DNA of 7,938 nucleotides, from positions 1 through 7,938 of the forward strand of contig CALJKN010000083.1 in assembly GCA_937973585.1 (NCBI GenBank), given 5' to 3'. The DNA comes from an uncultured Helicobacteraceae bacterium. GTDB taxonomy: Bacteria; Campylobacterota; Campylobacteria; Campylobacterales; UBA6016. This document shows, piece by piece, positions 1 to 5,870 of this stretch; the stretch's first letter is position 1; every line of letters starts with the position of its first letter. The translations under genes and the position numbers were made by a program. The notes under the pieces were generated by a model, which made no database searches, was not told the DNA's origin, and saw only the letters and a program-made list of their open reading frames with translations.

Positions 1-396
1 TTTTAATAGACCCCTATCTCTAATCGATGCCAAAAAAACATCAATCTGCTCGTTTGTAAGATAGCAGAGGCTATTTGGGAGGATAATCGCATCAAAACTA
101 TCGTTTGAATTAGATACATAATCAACCATATCAGAGCATACAAACGTGTAATCGGCTCCGAAGCCCTCAGACTCTTTTAGGTTTTTAAAAAACATATTTG
201 CCGAATCTACCGACTTTTGGTCAAAATCCACCCCGACGACACTCCATCCAAACTCAAAAAAAAGCCTTGCATTGTTTCCATTTGCACATCCAAGCTCTAG
301 CACTTTTGCACTGTTTTTGTGCAGCCCCTCTTTAAAAAAAAACTTTATGACGTACTCATCCGGAAATTTGAGTCCGTCAATATCGGATAGCCTCAT
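1..396 (-). CDS. Class I SAM-dependent methyltransferase, 3' part outside window
   Basis: The first 132 residues are readable with no stop before the window edge; the C-terminal part is missing. The protein shows the Rossmann-fold methyltransferase pattern: the SAM-binding motif LELGCANGN at about residues 33-41, the acidic end of strand 2 in GVDFD at about 55-59, and a DAIILPNSLCYLT stretch at about 102-114 in the place of motifs III/IV. The start ATG (394-396) overlaps the pseG stop as ATGA, so translation is probably coupled and the gene belongs to the pse operon. The substrate cannot be read from sequence; by position it may methylate a sugar, a nucleotide-sugar or a flagellar protein, but this is inference. 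The coding strand holds a T9 run (334-342, codons 19-21) and a T8 run (256-263), both early enough for slippage to abolish the product. Confidence 0.85.
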   Translation of the reverse strand, partial: MRLSDIDGLKFPDEYVIKFFFKEGLHKNSAKVLELGCANGNNARLFFEFGWSVVGVDFDQKSVDSANMFFKNLKESEGFGADYTFVCSDMVDYVSNSNDSFDAIILPNSLCYLTNEQIDVFLASIRDRGLLK

Positions 397-1364
397 CCTC
401 TCTCCCTCGTAGTTTTTAGTATATGTTCGCAAACAATCTTTGCACCGTCGGCACTAACGGTATTTTGCCCGATTTTTGATAGTTTTTCCCGTTTTGGTCT
501 ATCTGCTGCTAGCGATTCTAAAGCCTCCAAAACCTTTTGTTTCTCATAAAAGCATGAACCGTCCAAAAAACCGACACCAAAAAAACCTTCAATATCCGGA
601 ATCTGATTTTTTACAACCCAAAATGCAACCGTGGGAACCCCAAAAGCGGCAAGCTCATATAGTGTCTGCCCTCCGGCGCAAACCGCCAAATCCGAGTCTT
701 CAAAAATTTCTCCAAGCCTGTTTGCATTCGGAGAGTATAGGCATTCAAAGCTATTACTTTGAAGCACAAAAAGAGAGTCTTTGTTTTTAAATCCAGGACC
801 CACTATAAGGGTTTTTTTTGCCTCAGGCAACCCTTCTATCAAGGCCTTAGATAGTTCAACGGCAATTCCCAGCACATCACTACCACCCAATGCTATGACA
901 ATATTTTCTACTTTATCTTTGATTTTTTTTGGTTTTATAAAGCCAAAGCCGCTACGAGCCAAAAAGTACTTTGAGCCAAGCAGACACGATGCTCCACCTT
1001 TAGGATAACTCCAGTTTTCGGCTCCAACTGTCGAGTTTAGGATAATGTCGGCCGGATAGTCAAGCCTCATCTCGTCGTCTATTGCAACAAGTATTTTGGA
1101 GGAACATTTTATTTTTTGATATATCTCAAGGTCTGCCGTGTATGAGTCAACTATCGCAATATCACAACAATCAAAATCTACAAATTTATCCCAATCAGCG
1201 TAGATACATGAGTCGGTTGGCAAGAAACCATCCACGCCGAAGCCCTTTACGACAAAACGAACCCCAATACCGAATCCCGTCAAGGCCGTCGCCAAAGAGC
1301 TACATCTGACTACATGCCCTAGCCCGTAATCAGCCCCCCCTTCGGTATAAAAAACCGCTTTCAA
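393..1364 (-). CDS. pseG: PseG, UDP-2,4-diacetamido-2,4,6-trideoxy-beta-L-altropyranose hydrolase
   Basis: This enzyme removes UDP from UDP-6-deoxy-AltdiNAc, the fourth step of pseudaminic acid synthesis, in the cytoplasm. The 323 residues have the two-domain GT-B-like layout of the family. The N-terminal loop GLGHVVRC puts a histidine at residue 17, the same position as the catalytic His17 of C. jejuni PseG. VAIDDE at about 93-98 and GGQTLYELAAFGVP at about 231-244 match the substrate-binding motifs. It is longer than C. jejuni PseG (about 274). The start is TTG (1362-1364), overlapping the pseF stop as TTGA, with AAGG only 3 bases upstream. The His17 alignment supports this start, and no ATG serves better. 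A rare start in a 4-base overlap suggests low, coupled translation. Codons 8-11 contain a run of seven G (1334-1340 on the plus strand as C). Confidence 0.92.
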   Translation of the reverse strand: MKAVFYTEGGADYGLGHVVRCSSLATALTGFGIGVRFVVKGFGVDGFLPTDSCIYADWDKFVDFDCCDIAIVDSYTADLEIYQKIKCSSKILVAIDDEMRLDYPADIILNSTVGAENWSYPKGGASCLLGSKYFLARSGFGFIKPKKIKDKVENIVIALGGSDVLGIAVELSKALIEGLPEAKKTLIVGPGFKNKDSLFVLQSNSFECLYSPNANRLGEIFEDSDLAVCAGGQTLYELAAFGVPTVAFWVVKNQIPDIEGFFGVGFLDGSCFYEKQKVLEALESLAADRPKREKLSKIGQNTVSADGAKIVCEHILKTTRERG

Positions 1365-2053
1365 ACGCCTTCCGAAAGCGTCTTATACATAGCCTCCGCC
1401 CGTATCCAATCCTCCGGCGTATCAATATCTTGAACCAAATATCTCGGAATCTCTACAAATGAGGACTTTTCGGTAAAAGAGGGTTTTTTTGCGATAAAAG
1501 ATGACGGCTTGCCAAAATAAAACTGCCCCGCATCGTGAAAAGCAACTGGCAGATCCTGACTTCTGGAGTTATAAAACTCAGGCCAAAACATTTTTACACC
1601 GCCCAAAGAGGTTTTCCAAAAAGAGCGGAAAATAGTGGACGGGAAAGTTGTAGCGGCAAACACGAAATCCCAATCGTTTTGATAAAAAAGCTTCAACCCC
1701 TCGACCAAAAACTCCTCCCTGACAAATGGAGCCGTAGCATATAAACAACAAAGGACATCTAGCTCCGGCTCTTTATCCATTAGTTTTTTTGCCTCGTATG
1801 CCATGACATCATCGGTGGACACATAGTCATCGGATAGATTTTTAGGTCTCAATTCACCGATCTCGGCTCCAAAACTCTGTGCCGTCTCCGCTATCTCCTC
1901 ATCATCGGTAGACACCACGACTTTGCCGAAAAGCCCTGATTTGATGGCGGTCGTTATCGAATAGGAGATCATCGGCCTGCCGCAAAACTCTTTTATATTT
2001 TTTCTAGGTATCCGCTTTGACCCCCCTCTTGCGGGTATAACACATACGTTCAT
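1361..2053 (-). CDS. pseF: PseF, pseudaminic acid cytidylyltransferase
   Basis: The enzyme activates pseudaminic acid with CTP to give CMP-pseudaminic acid, the donor used by flagellin glycosyltransferases. The 230 residues are full length for the family. The N-terminal nucleotide-binding motif PARGGSKRIPRKN lies at about 7-19, STDDEEIA at about 48-55, CLYATAPF at about 103-110, the SRSQDL...HDAGQFYFG block typical of PseF at about 163-181, and DIDTPEDW near the C terminus at 209-216. The CDS starts at ATG 2051-2053, which overlaps the stop of the upstream ORF6N gene as ATGA; GAGGGA a few bases upstream is a good ribosome-binding site lying inside that gene. CMP-legionaminate or CMP-sialate synthetases share the fold, but the PseB/C/G neighbours and the HDAGQFY block favour pseudaminate. 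Confidence 0.93.
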   Translation of the reverse strand: MNVCVIPARGGSKRIPRKNIKEFCGRPMISYSITTAIKSGLFGKVVVSTDDEEIAETAQSFGAEIGELRPKNLSDDYVSTDDVMAYEAKKLMDKEPELDVLCCLYATAPFVREEFLVEGLKLFYQNDWDFVFAATTFPSTIFRSFWKTSLGGVKMFWPEFYNSRSQDLPVAFHDAGQFYFGKPSSFIAKKPSFTEKSSFVEIPRYLVQDIDTPEDWIRAEAMYKTLSEGV

Positions 2054-2628
2054 TGTCTATCCCTCAAAAATCCGATACTCTCCACCTCTTTTGCCGCCCT
2101 TATCTCCAGTATCATCTCTTCGAGTATCGTTATAGCATCGGCGGTTGCAATTAGCTTTTCTTTTGTCCACTCTTGATTTTTGATTACTTCCGCTTTTAGT
2201 TCGGAAATTTGCTTATACAAGTCGCCATTGTCGGCTAAATATTGTCTCATTTTTGCGAACGTGCGCATTATGGCTAGCGTAGTCTCGGTCGCCTTTTGGC
2301 TTTTAAGCACGGTTGCCAGCATATATACGCCTTGTTCGGTAAATACTTTCGGAAGCTTTCTGCGGCCTCCCCAACTTGAAGTCGAAAATTTCGACTTCAA
2401 GTCTTGCTCTTCGTTTAAGGTCGAAATTTTCGACCTTAAAGATTCCCACTCATCGCCGCTAAGCTCAAACATCAAATCTAGTGGAAATTTATCGGGATTA
2501 TTTTTGACCGCCTCGTTTATCCGCTTTGTCTCCACCCCATACAGCTGCGCTATATCAGAGTCAAGCATCACATCAATACCTCTGATATTGTGAATTTTTG
2601 TTTGGATTTGCACCACACCGTTTTGCAT
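2050..2628 (-). CDS. ORF6N-domain protein inserted in the pse operon
   Basis: The N-terminal ~130 of 192 residues match the ORF6N family, phage- and mobile-element-associated and related to KilA-N/antirepressor proteins: IRGIDVMLDSDIAQLYGVET at about 15-34, NNPDKFPLDLMFEL at about 43-56, SSWGGRRKLPKVFTEQGVYM at about 84-103, then MRTFAKMRQ at about 121-129. Residues about 135-185 look like a coiled coil, so it may oligomerise. DNA binding is inferred from family; no enzyme motif is visible. It starts directly after the pseC stop with no gap, with AGGGG 5 bases before the ATG, and its TGA overlaps the pseF ATG. Nothing in the pseudaminate pathway needs it, so it looks like cargo inserted between pseC and pseF. 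Residues 64-70 (LRSKIST) and 77-83 (LKSKFST) form a 13-codon-spaced repeat, each copy encoded by a palindrome. Confidence 0.88.
   Translation of the reverse strand: MQNGVVQIQTKIHNIRGIDVMLDSDIAQLYGVETKRINEAVKNNPDKFPLDLMFELSGDEWESLRSKISTLNEEQDLKSKFSTSSWGGRRKLPKVFTEQGVYMLATVLKSQKATETTLAIMRTFAKMRQYLADNGDLYKQISELKAEVIKNQEWTKEKLIATADAITILEEMILEIRAAKEVESIGFLRDRQ
2374..2402. repeat. Palindrome 1 inside the ORF6N gene (14-bp arms, 1-base centre)
   Basis: The arms at 2374-2387 and 2389-2402 are exact reverse complements around one central base. The core on the plus strand is GTCGAAAATTTCGAC. It encodes LKSKFSTSS of the ORF6N protein. As DNA it could be a dimer-binding operator or extrude a cruciform; as RNA it would fold into a long hairpin in the pse operon message. 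Confidence 0.95.
2414..2440. repeat. Palindrome 2 inside the ORF6N gene (13-bp arms, 1-base centre)
   Basis: The arms at 2414-2426 and 2428-2440 are exact reverse complements around one central base. The core GTCGAAATTTTCGAC is the reverse complement of the palindrome 1 core, with flanks AAG/CTT on both; the outer arms differ. It encodes LRSKIST. Its centre lies 39 bases (13 codons) from that of palindrome 1, so both sit in the same reading phase. Confidence 0.95.
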
Positions 2629-3777
2629 TTAAGCCCCTAGAACCCCAAACAGAGCAGAAACAACATACTCTTGCAAATCATCGGTTAAATCAGGATATAT
2701 AGGAAGAGAGATGCACTGCCTGTAATATCTTAATGCCTTTGGCGTATCGTTTGGATCGTACCCCAGAGATTTATAATATGGTTGCATATTTATAGGGATA
2801 TAATGAACCTGTGGGTAGATTTTTTTGCCGTTTAGCCTTGCGAATAGCTCTTTTCTATCCACTCCGGCTTTTTCAAAATCTATCATTGCTATATACAGAT
2901 GATAAGAACTGTCAAAGTCAAACCGATAAAGCGGGGAGATTAGGTCGCTACTTTTGAATTTTTCGTCATAAGTCGCCGCAATCTCTTTTCGTCTATTGAC
3001 AAACTTGTCTAGCTTTGCAAGCTGTGAAATACCAAGGGCACATTGAAAATCGGTGATGCGATAGTTAAATCCGAGGGTCTGCATCTCGTAATACCAAGGA
3101 TTCGGCTTGCCATCCCCCCCAAACGCTTCGTCACCCAAAACAAATTCGGACGGATCTCTGGTTATTCCGTGCCCCCTCAAAAGCTTTGAGTGCTTATATA
3201 TCTCCTCGTCATTTGTGAGTATCGCCCCGCCCTCTCCGGTTGTTATGTGCTTTACCGGATGAAACGACAACGTAGCAAGATCGGAGCCTTTGGCTAGATT
3301 GGTTGAGCCTAGAGAGTGGGCGGCATCCTCCAGTATCCTCACCCCATATCTCTCTTTTAAAAAACCTAGCCCGTCCGGATCGACGCACTTTCCGGTAAAA
3401 TCAACGGCAAAAATAGCTTTGATAGAGTTATCTTTTTTGAGGGCATCTTCGCAAAGATTGAGGTCTATATTTGCACTATCATCGACATCTACAAAAATAG
3501 GTTTGGCATTTTGGTAGAGGATAGAGTTTGCGGTGGCCACAAAGCTAATAGGAGTTGTGAGGACTTTATCTCCGGCCTTGATAATTGTTTTTGCTCCGAT
3601 ATGCAAAGCCGCTGTGCCGTTTGATAGAGCAACGGCATATTTTACTCCGCATTTTTGTGCCAAAGCGTTTTCAAACTCAACTACTTTTGGCCCCGTAGTC
3701 AGATAGTCGCCCCCTAAAACATCGGCTACGGCTACAATGTCCTCGGAATCAATGGATTGTCTGCCGTAAGCTATCAT
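2629..3777 (-). CDS. pseC: PseC, UDP-4-amino-4,6-dideoxy-N-acetyl-beta-L-altrosamine transaminase
   Basis: PLP-dependent aminotransferase of the DegT/DnrJ/EryC1 family, which moves an amino group from glutamate to the 4-keto product of PseB. Numbered from the chosen start (382 residues): TTGPKVVEFE at about 27-36, SNGTAALH at about 52-59, EDAAHS at 150-155 with Asp151 expected to contact the PLP ring nitrogen, and SFHPVKHITTGEGG at 171-184 with Lys176 as the Schiff-base lysine. A longer reading from ATG 3814-3816 would add 13 residues. ATG 3775-3777 is preferred because the family begins MI-YGRQSI and because it overlaps the pseB stop as ATGA, the rule in this operon. The stop TAA directly abuts the ORF6N start. 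A G7 run (3114-3120) encodes part of FGGDG. Related Leg/Qui aminotransferases exist, but PseB next door supports PseC. Confidence 0.93.
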   Translation of the reverse strand: MIAYGRQSIDSEDIVAVADVLGGDYLTTGPKVVEFENALAQKCGVKYAVALSNGTAALHIGAKTIIKAGDKVLTTPISFVATANSILYQNAKPIFVDVDDSANIDLNLCEDALKKDNSIKAIFAVDFTGKCVDPDGLGFLKERYGVRILEDAAHSLGSTNLAKGSDLATLSFHPVKHITTGEGGAILTNDEEIYKHSKLLRGHGITRDPSEFVLGDEAFGGDGKPNPWYYEMQTLGFNYRITDFQCALGISQLAKLDKFVNRRKEIAATYDEKFKSSDLISPLYRFDFDSSYHLYIAMIDFEKAGVDRKELFARLNGKKIYPQVHYIPINMQPYYKSLGYDPNDTPKALRYYRQCISLPIYPDLTDDLQEYVVSALFGVLGA

Positions 3778-4766
3778 CTCTCTATCAGTTTCAGCATATC
3801 CGAAACCCCAAGCCAAATATCATTTTTATCGGAGCTATACTCAAATCCCTCAGCAACAGCCCTACCGTGCTCGCCCAGCGGATTAGAGAGGTAATCCACA
3901 TCAGAATCTGTAAATTTAATAGTCGGCATAATCACAAAATGATCATCAAACTCTACGGTTCTATGACTATCATCCGATGGACACATCACCTCATGGAGTT
4001 TTTCCCCCGGTCTAATCCCTATCACTTTCATAGGGAGATTCGGCGCAAGGGCTAAGGCTATATCGACAACTCTCATTGACGGAATTTTCGGAACATATAT
4101 CTCTCCGCCGTACATCCTCTCAAAGCTTTTTATAACAAACTCGACACCTTGTTCAAGCGTAATCCAAAACCTAGTCATCCTAGGGTCGGTAATAGGAATC
4201 TCAGCCGCCCCGTCCTCAACTAATTTTTTAAAAAACGGAACTACGGAACCTCTGGAGCCTACGACGTTTCCGTATCTAACTACGCTAAACGTAGTTTTTT
4301 TGGAGCCTTTTATATTGTTTGCCGCTACAAATAATTTATCGGAGGCTAGTTTTGTTGCGCCGTATAGATTTATCGGGTTTGCCGCTTTGTCGGTTGAGAG
4401 GGCTACAACTTTTTCGACACCGCACGCCAAAGCCGCATTGATAACGTTTTCGGCTCCGTTGATATTTGTTTTGATGCACTCCATCGGATTGTATTCGGCT
4501 ATCGGAACATGTTTTAGGGCGGCGGCGTGAACGACGTAGTCCACTCCGTCCATCGCCTTTGTGAGCCTCCCCTCATCCCTGACATCGCCGATAAAGTACC
4601 TCATGGCAGGGGCGTTAAACTCTGCCGCCATCTCATATTGTTTTAGCTCGTCTCTGGAGTAGACTATCACTTTTTTTGGAGAATACCTGTCAAGCACCGT
4701 TTTTATAAATTTTTTGCCGAAACTTCCGGTTCCACCGGTAATTAAAATACTTTTGCCGTTAAACAT
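3774..4766 (-). CDS. pseB: PseB, UDP-N-acetylglucosamine 4,6-dehydratase (inverting)
   Basis: First step of pseudaminic acid synthesis: an NADP-dependent short-chain dehydrogenase/reductase that dehydrates UDP-GlcNAc and inverts C5, giving UDP-2-acetamido-2,6-dideoxy-beta-L-arabino-hexos-4-ulose. The 330 residues match the usual length of FlaA1/PseB. TGGTGSFGK at about 10-18 is the GxxGxxG nucleotide-binding loop. STDKAANP at 124-131 supplies the Asp126/Lys127 pair corresponding to Asp132/Lys133 of H. pylori FlaA1, and YGATK at 135-139 is the YxxxK catalytic motif. GNVVGSRGSVVPFF and DPRMTRFWITLEQGVEFV are family signatures. The ATG at 4764-4766 overlaps the dcd stop by one base (TAATG) with GAAGGTGG upstream as a strong ribosome-binding site. 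The gene heads the glycan part of the operon. Confidence 0.95.
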   Translation of the reverse strand: MFNGKSILITGGTGSFGKKFIKTVLDRYSPKKVIVYSRDELKQYEMAAEFNAPAMRYFIGDVRDEGRLTKAMDGVDYVVHAAALKHVPIAEYNPMECIKTNINGAENVINAALACGVEKVVALSTDKAANPINLYGATKLASDKLFVAANNIKGSKKTTFSVVRYGNVVGSRGSVVPFFKKLVEDGAAEIPITDPRMTRFWITLEQGVEFVIKSFERMYGGEIYVPKIPSMRVVDIALALAPNLPMKVIGIRPGEKLHEVMCPSDDSHRTVEFDDHFVIMPTIKFTDSDVDYLSNPLGEHGRAVAEGFEYSSDKNDIWLGVSDMLKLIER

Positions 4767-5326
4767 TATTCTGCCACCTTCGGTAACGTTATCCCAGTCT
4801 GCCCGTGATATTTCCCGTTTCTATCTCTATAGCTAGTCTCACAAGACTCGTCGCCTTCCAAAAACAGCACCTGGGCAATCCCCTCGTTTGCATATATTTT
4901 TGCCGGAAGCGGAGTCGTATTTGATATTTCTATGGTTATATGCCCTTCAAATTCAGGCTCAAAAGGGGTTACGTTTACGATAATTCCACATCTGGCATAC
5001 GTGCTTTTACCCAGACAAATCGCCAAAACATTTCTTGGAATTTTAAAATACTCGACCGTTCTGGCAAGGGCAAAAGAGTTTGGCGGAACTATGCAGACAT
5101 CTCCGACAAAATCTACAACGTTTGCATTATCAAAACACTTCGGATCCACAACGGTAGCGTTTATATTGGTAAATATTTTAAACTCGTTTGAGACCCTGAT
5201 GTCGTATCCGTAAGAGCTAAGTCCGTAGCTAACGACCCCTTTCGTACTGAGAGCCTCCACAAAAGGCTCTATCATCCCCTCATTAATAGCTTTTTCTCTT
5301 ATCCAACTATCCTGCTTCAGTCCCAC
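4766..5326 (-). CDS. dcd: dCTP deaminase
   Basis: Converts dCTP to dUTP and ammonia, feeding dTMP synthesis in the cytoplasm; a trimeric member of the dUTPase superfamily. The 186 residues are normal length. GKSTYARCGIIVNVTP at 106-121 carries the conserved Ser/Arg pair (108 and 112); GHITIEISN at 128-136 includes Glu133, aligned to the catalytic Glu138 of E. coli Dcd; GQTGIT at 175-180 is the C-terminal phosphate-binding segment. The start is GTG (5324-5326), supported by GGAG six bases upstream and by the MGLK beginning typical of Campylobacter Dcd. It is the first gene of the leftward transcript and has no metabolic link to pseudaminate, but the dcd-pseB neighbourhood is also found in C. 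jejuni. A bifunctional dCTP deaminase/dUTPase is possible but not indicated. Confidence 0.95.
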   Translation of the reverse strand: MGLKQDSWIREKAINEGMIEPFVEALSTKGVVSYGLSSYGYDIRVSNEFKIFTNINATVVDPKCFDNANVVDFVGDVCIVPPNSFALARTVEYFKIPRNVLAICLGKSTYARCGIIVNVTPFEPEFEGHITIEISNTTPLPAKIYANEGIAQVLFLEGDESCETSYRDRNGKYHGQTGITLPKVAE

Positions 5327-5366
5327 CCAATACTCCGAGTAAATTTATTTTTACCTTAAATTGTGC

Positions 5367-5373
5367 TATTATA
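5367..5373. promoter_or_regulatory. Overlapping divergent -10 elements for dcd-pse and accBC
   Basis: On the minus strand, 5373-5368 reads TATAAT, a perfect -10. On the plus strand, 5364-5372 reads TGCTATTAT, an extended -10 (TGn plus TATTAT). The two share five bases, so RNA polymerase can bind only one way at a time. Predicted transcription starts are near 5361 (leftward, about 35-base leader) and near 5379 (rightward, about 24-base leader). No clear -35 box is seen on either side, which is usual in Campylobacterota. The call rests on motif match and position; starts are not mapped. Confidence 0.6.
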
Positions 5374-5391
5374 CGAAAACTTACCTAATCT

Positions 5392-5399
5392 AAGGAAGG
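5392..5399 (+). promoter_or_regulatory. Ribosome-binding site of accB
   Basis: AAGGAAGG ends three bases before the ATG at 5403, and its first AAGGA is spaced six bases from it. This is a strong Shine-Dalgarno sequence and fixes the accB start. Confidence 0.8.
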
Positions 5400-5402
5400 C
5401 TT

Positions 5403-5870
5403 ATGGAATTTGAAAATATAAAAGAACTTATCAAGCTTTTTGATGAAAGCTCGATATCAAAACTAAAAATATCAAGAGATGATTTCTCTATCGACTTGGA
5501 AAAAGGGGGTGCGGAAGTTACCTATGTAGCTGCGCCGAAACCTTTGGTTCAAGCTCCTACGGCTACACAGGTTGTCGACATCTCTGCTCCGGTAGAAACA
5601 TCACACACCGTTAGTGCACCTACGGCAAAAGGGGAAATTATCACATCTCCGATGGTTGGGACTTTCTATAAAGCGCCTTCTCCGGATTCGGCTCCTTACG
5701 CAAAAGCGGGGGAAATAGTCAGAAAAGGGCAACCTCTAGCGATTATTGAAGCTATGAAAATAATGAACGAGATTGAAGCGGATTTTGACTGCAGAGTCCT
5801 AGAAATTTTGGTTGAAGACGGCCAGCCTGTAGAGTACGATATGCCGTTATTTAGAGTTGAAAAGGCGTAA
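5403..5870 (+). CDS. accB: AccB, biotin carboxyl carrier protein of acetyl-CoA carboxylase
   Basis: Carries the biotin that AccC carboxylates and from which the AccA/AccD transferase moves CO2 to acetyl-CoA, the first step of fatty acid synthesis. The 155 residues show the standard layout: N-terminal helix region (1-35), a flexible linker rich in Ala, Pro, Val and Thr (about 43-77), and a biotinyl domain (about 78-155). The motif EAMKIMNE puts the biotinylated lysine at residue 119. The insert TFYKAPSPDSAPY (about 87-99) is the 'thumb' that separates acetyl-CoA carboxylase BCCP from other biotinyl domains, so this is AccB and not a pyruvate or oxaloacetate carboxylase subunit. Its stop overlaps the accC start by one base. 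Confidence 0.96.
   Translation: MEFENIKELIKLFDESSISKLKISRDDFSIDLEKGGAEVTYVAAPKPLVQAPTATQVVDISAPVETSHTVSAPTAKGEIITSPMVGTFYKAPSPDSAPYAKAGEIVRKGQPLAIIEAMKIMNEIEADFDCRVLEILVEDGQPVEYDMPLFRVEKA

Noticed and set aside
476..1744. Plus-strand open frames opposite pseG and pseF
   Set aside because: They lie antisense to well-supported genes, have low-complexity composition, no family resemblance and no ribosome-binding sites that stand out.
2374..2440. Twin palindromes read as a CRISPR-like or terminal-repeat structure
   Set aside because: There are only two units, no spacers of regular length, no cas genes, and both lie within an intact reading frame. There is no flanking target duplication to mark an insertion sequence.
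2050..2628. ORF6N gene as a toxin-antitoxin component
   Set aside because: It stands alone with no small partner gene and no nuclease or other toxic motif; its neighbours are pathway enzymes.
3778..3816. Longer N terminus for PseC from the ATG at 3814-3816
   Set aside because: The 13 extra residues are encoded inside the end of pseB and do not resemble the family, which begins near M-I-x-Y-G-R. The ATG at 3775-3777 gives the operon's usual ATGA overlap.
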